A DNA stretch of 64,000 bases. It comes from Dimorphilus gyrociliatus (Eukaryota > Annelida > Polychaeta > Dinophilidae). The position numbers and the translations under genes are program-made. The notes beneath the pieces are model-generated. The model was not told where the DNA came from. It was given only the letters and a program-made list of their open reading frames with translations, and searched no databases. Where the stretch lies: the NCBI GenBank assembly GCA_904063045.1, contig CAJFCJ010000020.1, positions 236,425-300,424 on the forward strand, read 5' to 3'. Of this stretch, positions 26,092-36,715 are shown piece by piece (position 1 is the stretch's first letter; each line of letters opens with the position of its first letter).

Positions 26092-28992
26092 TTAATAATT
26101 AGTTAACTTCATTAATAATGGTATATCTTCATCACAATCGAATTTTAATGGTTCTTCTTTACATAAATACATTGTCTGTGGAATTGTCTTCTTCGGCTCT
26201 ACCATTTGTCCACTTTGTAATGAATTGCATTTACCAACGTATGAACAATTGGAACATGGTTCGCAAAAGTTCGAAGTTCTACAACAGCAGCTATTAATAA
26301 TGAAATTCTCTTCTTTGTTTAAGCTATTTGTTCGAAATTGATCATTTATGATTTTACTATTATTTTTAAAAGTATTTTGACTTTCCCACGAGAATAATTC
26401 ATTTATTTTTTCTTTAATATTAAATGGAATTGTAGTAGAGATATAACGGCTCTTTATCACATCACCCTTTCCCAGTCGGCTTGTTTGAACTACAGAATTA
26501 GATCTCTCTTTGTTTGATTCATCCATTAATTTATCCTTTTCATCCCCTGGATCAATTATATTTAGTATGGCTTCTTTGGAAAACTCACTATTGATAATAG
26601 AAATCTCGTCAGAGTCTGTCATTTTCACTGATTCAACACTGACTTTTTCTGGTCGATTGAATTTCAGGGTAGATTTCTCGTTCGAGTTGACCAAAGCATC
26701 CTCGAACTCACCCTCGACCTCAGTTTTCACGACTTCCGTGGTGGTGGAAGAGTGTTTAACCTTATCCATCTGGACATCTTCTTTGTCTGCTGTTTTGTTT
26801 GTTGTCATTGTGTGACTTCTTTCGCCATTTGTTATCGTCTGAACAAAAGATCCAAAAGTTTTATCATATCCTTTATTCTCCCCTTCTGCCTCCTCTTTTT
26901 CTCTCCCCCCGTTATCATCCTTATGCTTTTTATTCTCCGTTTCTCTTGCCTCAAGCACATTTTTTAAATTTTCGTCAACATTATTCGTGACTTTGGATTG
27001 TTTGGATTTCTGTTTTCGCTTGAACAACCAAATTCTCTTTTTTCGTAAGGTAAAAGCCGCTAAAAAAACAAGAAACAACCCAACAAGGCCAATTAATATT
27101 GGCATAAAGAAATTGATACCCGTTGAACCGTTAGCGGATCTTGGAGACCATTTGCCAAATTGACTGCCCTTTAGCCCGACTTGTTTAATAATTGTAGAAG
27201 GCTTACATTCTTGAACGCTGACTGAACCTGTCCGTTTAGTGTAAGACTTAGATGGACATTTTTTGCATTTATCCATTCCGTTCATTGGGGCGAAAAAACC
27301 TACTGGACATTTTTGACAATGACTGGTTCCATTACCTCGTTTAAAATGACCTTTAGGACATGGAAAACAACGCCCCAGCTCAACGTCAAACTTTGCTTGA
27401 AAGCCACCTGGGCAAAGCCATAAATAATTATTTCTTACGCTCTTCAGCACGTGTTCGAAGCGTTCAAGTAATACGGGCCTAATTTGTTTCTTATATACAT
27501 TATTTAAGTAACGGCTGTAAAATTTGACAGTACAACCCTCCGACCGCCTGCAGGCATGTGCTGCTGGTATGAGGTTATCATCTGGTGCGATGTCTAAATA
27601 ACCGTTAAACCAGCCCTTTTTGCAGTTGTGATATAATAAGACAAAACATTCTTTAGGGGGTTTCCCATAATGACAAGCTTGGGAAAGAACTTTTGATTCA
27701 AATATATCAAAAGAGGATATTTTATTCAAGCATGTGTACCCTTTGCGAACCCGTAAACGAAAAGTAATTTTAAAAAGAAATATAGGGGAGTCTGAACGCC
27801 TCCTTATAAGTGAGGGAGTCATCAAACAGGCTGTACCATCTCCACTAGATGTCGTTCCAATAGGACAATTTAAACAAGAAGTCTGTCCGACAATATTTTG
27901 AAAGTGGCGTCCTGTACACTTACGACATTCAACAGAGGCAAACCGATGGCTGTAAGTCCCTTTTGGGCAATCCTGACATTTTCCCGTTCCACTCTCACTT
28001 TTATACTTGCCCGGAGGGCAAGCAGAGCAAGTCAGGCCGCTCTTTTCCCCTCCTACTGGGCAGGCTATAAAGAAATATTGCTTAATAATCGAAAATATTT
28101 CAGAAATTTTAAGCCCATGCACCAACCATTAGCACAATCCTTATTTCCTTCGAAACCTTTGACCGACGTCTGATTGATAGGACAGAGCTTACATTCCATC
28201 TCTTGGACATGATCCTGATAATAACCAGGTTCACAGGGTTTACAATACTTTTGCCCTGTTGTGTTTATATCAATGGAGTTATTTATTTGTTTATTTATTA
28301 TCACAGAGAAATTTAGAGTATAATTCATATTCGTTTTTCTTTTTACCTTTGATACTCGAGTACGTCTCTCTTGTGCATTTCAGACATATCGCCGACCCTT
28401 TTAACGGTTGATACTCGCCTGAGAGGCACTCGACGCACGTGATACCATTTATAGAATGCTCACCGACCTTACAAGGTACGCAATTGAAATTTGATTGAAC
28501 AAATCCGGGTGGGCAATTTATAAAATACTTATGCCTTAGATCACGTCTTATATGTCTAAAGAGGATAGGTAATTGGTATGATCCTCTTCTAATTAGAACC
28601 ACTAGAGGGACGCTATTTTTCACAGAGTCTTTAATAAAAGCCTTAATTCGTTTGTATAACTTCTTTCGTAGGTCTAAAGGAATGCTTTTAGATTTTGTAG
28701 AAAGCGTTAAACGGAACCGGGTTCCTTCGTTTATTTCCTTTGTCCGCTCCGTATTTGTTGTTCTAAAGCAAAACCCTTTTGCGTATCGAACAGCAACCAG
28801 ATTGCAGTTTAAGTAATCACATATGGAATCAAAATGTCGCATTATTTCTTTTTCGTCTTTGCATCTTAAAACCAAGTCTGTGTTCTTTTGCTTATTGATT
28901 AGAACGTAGACGTTCCAAGTAAAACCGTGCAGGAATTCTATCACGTAAAATAAACCTAATAATCTATGTAGCGGAAAAGAAATGCTTTGCAT
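26092..28992 (-). CDS. single-pass membrane protein with Cys-rich ephrin-receptor-like repeats
   Basis: Three exons: 28347-28992, 28127-28255 and 26092-28064, introns of 91 and 62 bases, in frame to 915 residues. Order: a hydrophobic N-terminus likely to be a signal peptide; an unknown module of about 130 residues; Cys-rich repeats of GCC2/GCC3 type (CPPGF, CVPCKVGEH, CKPCEPGYYQ, CPPGKYKSESGTGKCQDCPK); a second, similarly organised unknown module; more Cys-rich repeats (CFPCPKGHFKRG, CQKCPVGFF, CKKCPSKSY); one transmembrane helix near residues 575-597 (FMPILIGLVGLFLVFLAAF); then a basic stop-transfer and a cytoplasmic tail of about 320 residues, highly charged. The repeats resemble those of SCUBE, SVEP1 and ephrin-receptor-like proteins, but the whole architecture is not one I recognise. 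Inferred role: cell-surface receptor or adhesion molecule. The second intron uses an unusual GTTGGT donor. Confidence 0.8.
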
Positions 28993-29405
28993 GTTTTGTA
29001 AACAAACAGTATGGTTTTTTAAATTATGTACTCCTTTAATAAATCTTTCGAATTTTTAAAGCTAAACCAACTACGTAGAGTACGGTTAGATAAACAAGAA
29101 CGCAGATGATACCATCATTTCTGATTGGCGCCACCTGGCTGTTGATAAGGGAGCAGAAGTTCGATTTGAACTGCCACCTGGCGCATCCCAAAAATTTGCG
29201 TGACGGGAGGGTAGGGAAAAAACGTTCTAACCGCTTTGTGATTTGTCTAAGATATCTGATAAGGCAGCGTGTAAGTTTTCACACAACATACAGCAAAAAA
29301 ATAAGCTGAGTAAGATGGGAAAAAGCTCTCGCTCGACGATAAAATGTAAAAGCTGATTTATTAGAGGGATACGTCGACGTAATTTCGTCTCTCACATGCC
29401 TAACC

Positions 29406-29419
29406 GTTGCTATGGTAAC
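29406..29419. promoter_or_regulatory. RFX X-box-like site
   Basis: GTTGCTATGGTAAC matches the X-box pattern (two half-sites separated by AT) bound by RFX factors, which activate ciliary genes. It is 414 bases upstream of the membrane protein's ATG and could belong to it. Confidence 0.5.
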
Positions 29420-31461
29420 GACGCAGCGGTGATTAGACGCCTCGAGGCTGCGTGACGCCTCACAATAAGGCAACTGTAATGATGAGAGTATTATACGGAT
29501 TCGACTTTGCAGTTGGGACGTAATTATGGGCGTCTGATAAAAATCATTTTCGAATAAATATTTTATAAGAGGATGTTCTTTAAAAATGCGGTTGACAAAG
29601 CTTGTCACTTGTCACAGAGACGTCCCTAGTGGGTAACTGCAACGAACTCCATTTCATACTCTTTTCAGTCTTTCTAATTTTTTTTCTCTCTATTTGACAA
29701 ATTGCAGACGGACTTGTCAATTTGAAGGAGACGTTCGGAGAGCACCTGCGTGCCACACCCTGTCAGGCGTCTAGAGCACGTGCAATCTCGGCGTCTCTCG
29801 ACTATGAGTAGCACCTGCACCCTTTGTCTTTGCGGAACACGTGCGCCCGGCAGATGTGCATACATATGACGGCCGTAGACGTCATGTTTGCTTTTGGTCT
29901 TTCCAATAAGACTGACGTTTCACTTTCTCAATCTAAGCCAACGCAATGGCTCGTTAAAAGACCGAAATCCGAAGCAATTTCACGCAACGTTACTCCTTTG
30001 GGGCGTCTCTGCGGCGTTTCACGGCTCGTTTTGTTTTATTCGGAGTCACCTTTCAAAAGCTATGAAAATTCGACTCCTAGCTTGTTTGCCTCACTCGTTC
30101 GAATGGGCGGATTGAGTTACTCGTAAACAAGTTGGCAAACTACGCTAAGGCTCGTGTATGTTTGTAAATGTTGCGTGTTTTTTGATAGGTTGGTTGTAAA
30201 GAGAAAAACATGGGCTCTCTCATCTCTCTCTTTGCCAGTCTGTCGTTCCTCCTTTCTCCGTTTAAGTCGGCAGATGACTAATACTCGCGACGACGTCGAG
30301 GCAGATGCGTGCTACGAATATTGCAGCTGTTGAGCATTCCCAGCACCTGGTATATGGCGTCGTCATCAACTGCAACGCCACCTGCACGTCCATCTGCCAC
30401 CTTTCTTGAAATAACCGCATCTGCTCGGAGCCCTCGAGATAGAAGCAGTTCATTGAAAAAAAGGAATACGGGGGTCGAATCAACAAGAGAATATAATCAG
30501 AGAGGAATACGATTTTAAAGAGAAATCGTTTAAGAAAGGCGATGACACTCGGTCCGTGCAGAGCTGGACCGCCTGTAATGACGTAACAGTTTCGAACGTT
30601 TCACGCACCTGGATCGAGTTGTGTCTATAGGCCGCCGTAGGCATTCGACACATGTCTTGTGCAGGTGGTGACATTCTTCGCATCACTGGTGCTGCCACTC
30701 CGTGAGAAAGTGGCGATTTGAATAACGAGCTTACTGTTTTTAAAGCTTCCGAAATAATACATGAGCATAACAAAGCAAAGAAGTATTTGATGAGAAACTA
30801 AATGAAGGAGCAAAAGAAAGAGTAGAAAGAGAAGTGGGAACAGAGAAGAGACAATAAATGAAAGGGAGATGGAGAGGGGGAGAGAGTGAATGAGGGAGAG
30901 GGTTGACGATTGAAATAAAGGAATGAATTTTCCACGTTTTTTATCTACAGGGTACTTAACGCCCAATTGTAATACCGGTCAGTCATTAGACGAGCCCGCG
31001 AATTGCATCACAAAACTCTCGAGCAGCTATGACACTTCCGTTCGTCGTTCAATAAATCACAAGTGCGACAAACAAATAACTCGAATAACCCAGCGATATT
31101 GCGATTTTTGGGCGTTCTGTCAACAGAAGTTGGCAGGTGAAATTATCGTGTCGAATACATAAAGAGCAGGGATTAAAAACGCCTCCTTTTGGATTAGATA
31201 GATTCAACCTTTTCACATTCTTTTTTTTTATGTCAAAATTCTTCTTGTACTCTCTCTTTTCTAGAAAAGTTCAAGCATCTCTCGTCACCCGTATGCATTC
31301 CTTGCGAATAAGCGCATCTGTGTTTTCCGAGGTCTTTCTTTCATTACTCCATTAGATCGAGCCTCACCAAAATATTGCCGTCACCTGGCGTTTGCCTTCG
31401 GAACGTTCTCCAGCACCAGGTGTCGAATGTATGGCGTGTCAGAGTAACAAGAGTGGCAATG

Positions 31462-31473
31462 TTTGGCGCCAAA
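31462..31473. promoter_or_regulatory. perfect E2F-type palindrome
   Basis: TTTGGCGCCAAA, the strongest symmetrical form of the E2F/DP site, between clustered E-boxes about 2 kb beyond the 3' end of Id. Confidence 0.45.
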
Positions 31474-32996
31474 TGACAGGCATTCCTAAAGGCGCTTTTC
31501 TCCGCACCTGACTAAACACTGACGTATACATTTCGCCTTATTCAATAGGCCTATTTTGATTGGCCACCTAACAAACGAAAGAGGTTGGAAAAAGAAATAA
31601 AAGAGTAGATAGAAGGAAAGAGAGGAAGAAAAAAAATAAACGCCCGTCAAGTAGTGCGCATATGGCGTCTTCATTTCGCTGCGTCTGTCGCAGTTTGTCC
31701 AGCTTTCGAATATGCAGACAGACCAGACGCGTTACACATCTGCACCGCAGTTTGTCAGATAACAATATACTAATTAATTGATGTCATTTTTTTGTATTCA
31801 ACTATTCGTAAAAGCAATTTAGTTTTTACACTTGAATAATTCTTAAACAAACTATTATTTTGTCTTAAAAGAATGAAAACAAACTATATTACAATAATTT
31901 TTCTTGTACTAAGTAAACCGGTAGACGTCTCTCTTTTTCCAGATCACTTCATATATATTGCACTCGCCTGTTTTCCAGATCCGGCTGGATTTCTCGACAT
32001 TGACGACCGTGAGAGCGAAACCAGCTCGCTGCAAAAGAATAAATAATCGAATCAATAAAACAGGTGCGGGAACGAGACGTCTTCTAACAAAAAGGAAATA
32101 AAAAGCCCTAGTAGGGAGTTTTCTGAGACGGGTGCTTAAGACCGGATTTTTTATGAGTGAAACGGGCAAGCGTTAGCCCCCGGTGCAAAAAAATGCAAAT
32201 CTAATCAGGTCGTCGCGGCCGAACCTGACGTCGTCACTCGTAATCGAATTTTTTTCCTTCTTTACTTTTTTGCTACAAGAGCGCCGTCTTACAGCGTATT
32301 ACAGTCACGCGAGACGACGCAATCAAAGAAGAATCTCGCTTGGCGCATATCTAGTCGCCTAGAAGATTTCTCCGGGGACTAGAACCAACTTGTATGCGCT
32401 AAGCAATTGTTTTATTGACGCCCGTCGCTATGGTGACGGCGGTCATTACTAACGCTGCATAGACTTTCGTTGCCTAGCTGACTGCACAATGTGACGTCGC
32501 GTCGATATAAATATATTCATTTACTTGCTAAACAAACTTATGTATAAATATAAATAGGAAAATTCAACTTACCAATTAAAGGACGGTTGAGATATCCAGA
32601 AAAACGCTGATTAGTACCAGCGTTTCTCTATATATAATGATTAAAATGGTTGAATGTCGGTTGTCTGCAATAACAAATAAAACATGAGATATGTACATTT
32701 TTGTTATTTTCACATATTCTATCAACTATTCGATAAACTATAGTACATTGCTTAAAAGAAACGCACAGATGTGCTTAAAAAGATAGAGAGCATTAAACGC
32801 CGGCTGGTTTGTTTATGATGAATAATAGAGAGCGGGCGATAATTTACGAAAATGAAATAGCAGATGCTTCGTTTCGAATTGTTTAGACAAGTTTGCGAGA
32901 AAAGCCGGCGGCGTATGGCGTGCACCTGCACCTGTACCGTGTCAATACTTAACAGTTTGCTATGACGACCCCCGCTTTATCGGGCAGATAAGCCCT

Positions 32997-33446
32997 TTAC
33001 AAACAAGCATCATCTGGCACCCCAGCAATGTTTTCATAGGCGCTGTTTGTCTGAACGGCCGACTCGTATGATGTTATCTCGAATAGGCGCCTTTTATAAA
33101 TAAGTCTGATAAGGCGCCGTTTGACATCGAACAGACAACTTACCGTTAACCGGTGAAATGGTAAATTCATTGGGTTTTCGCCTAAAGGCGTTCGTCCTTC
33201 AGTAGGCAGGCAGGGTGAACAGTCGAGTTCGAGCGTCATTTCCAGATCGAAAATATAGTCAATAACGTGTTGTAGGAGTTGTACTTTGCTGACCTTCTTG
33301 TCGTTAGGTATTGTAGGTACGAGATCTCGTAATTTGGCAAAGTAAGAGGCCATTTCACCATCGATTACGTGTGTAGCATGTGATTTCTTCACACCACCTT
33401 CTCTCATAGCTCCAGCAGTACGAGGTTGACAAATTTTAGCTTTCAT
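32997..33446 (-). CDS. Id: Id/emc-type HLH inhibitor of DNA binding
   Basis: Two exons: 33144-33446 (101 codons, donor GTAAGT) and 32997-33050 (17 codons plus stop), intron 93 bases, giving 118 residues. The open frame continues upstream to a TTG, but the ATG at 33446 (MKAKICQ) fits Id N-termini. The HLH is at about residues 30-70 ([20 protein letters not shown], then [13 protein letters not shown]) and closely matches vertebrate Id and fly emc; no DNA-binding basic region precedes it. The second exon ends in VPDDACL, recalling the VPADDRILC end of vertebrate Id1, which supports the chosen acceptor. Known role of the family: dimerises with E-proteins and blocks bHLH activators such as achaete-scute. 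It lies amid a dense field of E-boxes, suggesting bHLH feedback. Confidence 0.92.
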   Translation of the reverse strand: MKAKICQPRTAGAMREGGVKKSHATHVIDGEMASYFAKLRDLVPTIPNDKKVSKVQLLQHVIDYIFDLEMTLELDCSPCLPTEGRTPLGENPMNLPFHRLTVSCLFDVKRRLIRLIYKRRLFEITSYESAVQTNSAYENIAGVPDDACL

Positions 33447-33607
33447 TTTCTTATTTGATTCGTAAACACAAATTCCTTTTCTCAAAAATAACAATTTGTA
33501 GGCAGTATAGTCGCTTTTTCGTTAGTAAATTTTCCTCAGTATGGAAAAACTCAAGACGTTTCGTAATCAACTTCTGGGAACGATCTACATCGACATTAGG
33601 CAACAAT

Positions 33608-33700
33608 TCAGTATATATACTTGAATTGGTAGGGTTCCGTATTCCGTATCACAAATCTAACCAATCAGCGTCAAGAGTTTTAGGGCTCTTAACCAATCAC
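33608..33700 (-). promoter_or_regulatory. putative Id core promoter (TATA plus two CCAAT boxes)
   Basis: On the upstream side of Id a TATA-like GTATATATAC lies at 33611-33620 and CCAAT boxes at 33661-33665 and 33693-33697, followed farther out by E-boxes at 33736, 33844 and 34016. Spacing fits a TATA promoter with a 5' leader of roughly 130 bases. Confidence 0.5.
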
Positions 33701-34738
33701 CCCTTAGAGCACAGCAATGTCAATCACTGTTCAAACACCTGTTCTCAATAGCTGCCACCAATTATGTGATGACTGTCGTACTGCAATAGCTAAGATTTTT
33801 CCTCTTTTTTAAGAAGGCGTGTTCACAATTTTTGACGGCTCGGCAGGTGAAGCTGCGGGAAAGCCATCGAGTCGTTCGGTCAGCAGCTGTTAAACGCCTA
33901 TAGGTGGTTGAAAAGATCAAAAGCCCGATTCCCACAGATTGAAAGCCGACGTTCAGCATTTATATAGGCTGATTTGCACGTCCGAGCAGGCTTATTTCTT
34001 GTTCTTATTGTTTTGCAGGTGCAGCTCGTTCAAAGACATTTTTCCCACACTGTTCATACAAAATCAAATATTCCCGGGCGCCGTACTGTCTGTACAACCA
34101 TTCAGACATAACACCTTTCTGGCGCCGGCCTGGCGCCTCCTCCCCGTCATTTCAAAGCACCGCGCTGATAAAACACATTAAAAGTGCTCAGGTGTTCACC
34201 AGGCCACACACACCTGCACATTTGCATACAACTCATGAATATGTATTAGCCGTAGTAAAGAAAAACATGTATACATATACAAGTTAGGCCTATTATTAAA
34301 TACACGGAAAGAATAATTGATCTGCTCGGACGACTATTGATCGCGATCGATCGCAGCTGGTTGTTGGCCATTGCCTTCGATGACCCTTTCTAAAACGGAT
34401 AGGACGGGGAACAGCAGATGTAAGGAAGAACTCTTGACAGGTGCTGCCTAGCATTCCATTCTCCACCTGGCACTATTGTGCCGCATATGTTCGGTCATGC
34501 GCCGCTGCGCCAATCCACGTTCCATGCACATTTCATGCGGTGCGTGGAATTTAATAAATGAATGAAGGAATGAAGGCAAGGAATAAAAAATGGAAAAGAA
34601 GAGAAAAGAGAGATAGCATGCATGAAATATACTGTATTTTAACAATGAGAACGCCCGTCTGTCTCTCCCTGATGCTGCCATCGCCATCATATCCGCAACC
34701 GGCTTCGGTTCATTTCCTGTTTCTGTTCAGCATAGTAA

Positions 34739-34760
34739 AAGCGTTTCCAAGGAAACGCTT
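34739..34760. promoter_or_regulatory. 22-base palindrome, X-box-like
   Basis: Two 10-base arms, AAGCGTTTCC and its exact reverse complement, separated by AA. The centre GTTTCCAAGGAAAC resembles a symmetrical RFX X-box with one off-consensus base in each arm. Could also form a small hairpin. Confidence 0.4.
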
Positions 34761-36295
34761 CATTCGATACGTTATCGATTCTGCGTTAAATAATTATATA
34801 CGCTATATTGACAAGGCATTTTTGCAAGAGTCATAGGAAACGTTGGACGGTTGTCATTTGAAGCAATTATGTATTTATTCATTAATAATGCAATACAAAA
34901 ACGCCCCCGATACGGCGATTAAAACTCAATAACGAAGCTTATTATATCGCCGTGAAATACTGCAATACATCACGAACTGAAGCGACTGCAATTTAGCGAC
35001 CGTGTAATTGCAGTTGCAGATGACCGAATCTGGTACTTGTGCACAAAGTAATTATTAACAGTTAGTTCATTCTGTTCTTGCAGTGTCAAAACTAAGTTCG
35101 CACTCGTTCAGTCATCTCGGCGTTTCACACGCACAAAAACTGCTGCAATTTTCCATTCATATTCACCGGAAGTTAGTCTTTGCTGCCCCTATGTGTAAAC
35201 TGCATAAAATACTGTGAAAAACCACTGAATTTATCATCAAAATCTGTCTATTCATGACGATCAGTTTTATCTCCACTATTAATGTACTCTCAACAAATTA
35301 TTGGTTTAAGTTAGACAACAGAGTGATGTTAAAAATCAATGGTACGGGTCAAAGATTGTTTGCAGTCTTCGTGCGTGTCACCTTTCACTTGTTTGCAATC
35401 AATCAGAAAGAAATCCGAGGTTCGGCTTAGACAGGCCTATTTAAATGGTGACGTATATTTATATGTTTAATATACTGAATAAATGTATATAAAACCTTAG
35501 CTGGGTGTGTTTAGAATGGTAATGTATCTTGTGTTCGTATGGGAGAAACGATCAAGAGGTCAAGAATGCCTGGTTGCTCCTCATAAAAGCAAGGTCACCA
35601 TAGATTAAATTGTCAATGTAAGATAGTACTAACTTTATTAAAAGATTCACAGCGAGAGATAAGTGAATGTTTTAATAGACGTGATTTATCTCGTCTGTTC
35701 GTTAATAAGCGGCGAGTATAGAAAACTGTCAGTCATAGTACTCTCTCTTTATCAGATCATCAATACAACGGTTTACTGCTAACTGTATACCAAGGTGGTC
35801 ATTGACGGTCACTTCAAAAGCGTGGGAAAGCTAAAAATGGCTGAACCTGAATAGGGCTTACTCATTCTTTCTAATAGTTCTACCCCCATAAATATTTATG
35901 TTAAGGCTACTTTATCAAAGAGGGATTTTTTCTTATCTATCGTTCTTCAGGATGAGGATGTTGTTGCTTTTCTTCCCCCTATTTGATTTCCCTTGTCCAG
36001 ACATTTAGCACTCTGTTGAAGAATCAGCTATGTGATTTTTTGCTTTGTGTGACACTAGATAAGCATCAAGACGCAAATGCTAGCTCTAAGTTGCGTCACT
36101 GTTCCCAATTAGTTTATTAATTAGCGCTTGTTCTACAACGAAGGGCAGGTGAGTAGTCAGGTGCATGGAATGTTGTTCCACTATTATAAGCAGATGGCTA
36201 GCTAGAAAAAAAACGCTACAGCTGTGCTTATACGTTCAAAAGTTTGATTCCCTACTCTCTTTTAACCCCCCACCTTCGTTATCTAATTCACGTTC

Positions 36296-36715
36296 CTAGC
36301 ACCTCGGTGCCGCCATCCGAGACGATTTAAAGCGGATTTTGTTTAGGTTTCGGCTAAAATGGAATGCGTTTGAACTAAACCGCCAGATGTGCTCAGGCCC
36401 GACGCTTTGAAAAGCGTCGTCAAGCGCAATTAAAATTCCACGAATTTCCTTGCTGGCTTTTGATGTCGTCGGCGACTTATAGAAATTTAGAGGAAGAAAA
36501 GGTGTATACAGGGAATGGGGCGTTATACAAGAGCATTGTTCGTGTTTACGTGAATCGGGCGTTTGTTTCGGCTGTAAGCGCTTTGATCTAAAAGCGTCAC
36601 GATAAACTCTTGCGCAGGTGCGGTATTCATGAAATTTTTTATCCAACTTTCCGTTACGCTCTACCGGCTCGGTGGGCTCCCCATTTACTAATTGTACTTT
36701 CAGTAGCCTCTCCAT
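36296..36715 (-). CDS. unassigned 139-codon open frame
   Basis: Starts with ATG (MERLLKVQLVNGEPTE) and runs 139 codons in a less AT-rich region. It is basic, has no signal peptide, membrane segment or domain I recognise, and overlaps an opposite-strand frame. It may be a single-exon gene or simply chance in composition-balanced regulatory DNA; I favour chance. Confidence 0.15.
   Translation of the reverse strand: MERLLKVQLVNGEPTEPVERNGKLDKKFHEYRTCARVYRDAFRSKRLQPKQTPDSRKHEQCSCITPHSLYTPFLPLNFYKSPTTSKASKEIRGILIALDDAFQSVGPEHIWRFSSNAFHFSRNLNKIRFKSSRMAAPRC

Larger units (their letters stand above)
28993..32996. other. non-coding, E-box-rich region left of Id
   Basis: Less AT-rich DNA with many CACCTG or CAGGTG hexamers (29132, 29175, 29743, 29812, 30344, 30379, 30606, 30662, 31134, 31382, 31417, 31505, 32061, 32923, 32929), two CACGTG (29777, 29838), an RFX-type X-box (29406), a perfect E2F-like palindrome (31462) and an X-box-like site (32424). 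Open frames of 60-113 codons occur but lack convincing starts or protein character. I read it as regulatory DNA. Confidence 0.5.

Noticed and set aside
29824-30966. Several frames of 65-113 codons between the membrane protein and Id
   Set aside because: Alternative starts only or low-complexity Leu/Ser/Phe stretches; better explained by balanced-composition regulatory DNA.
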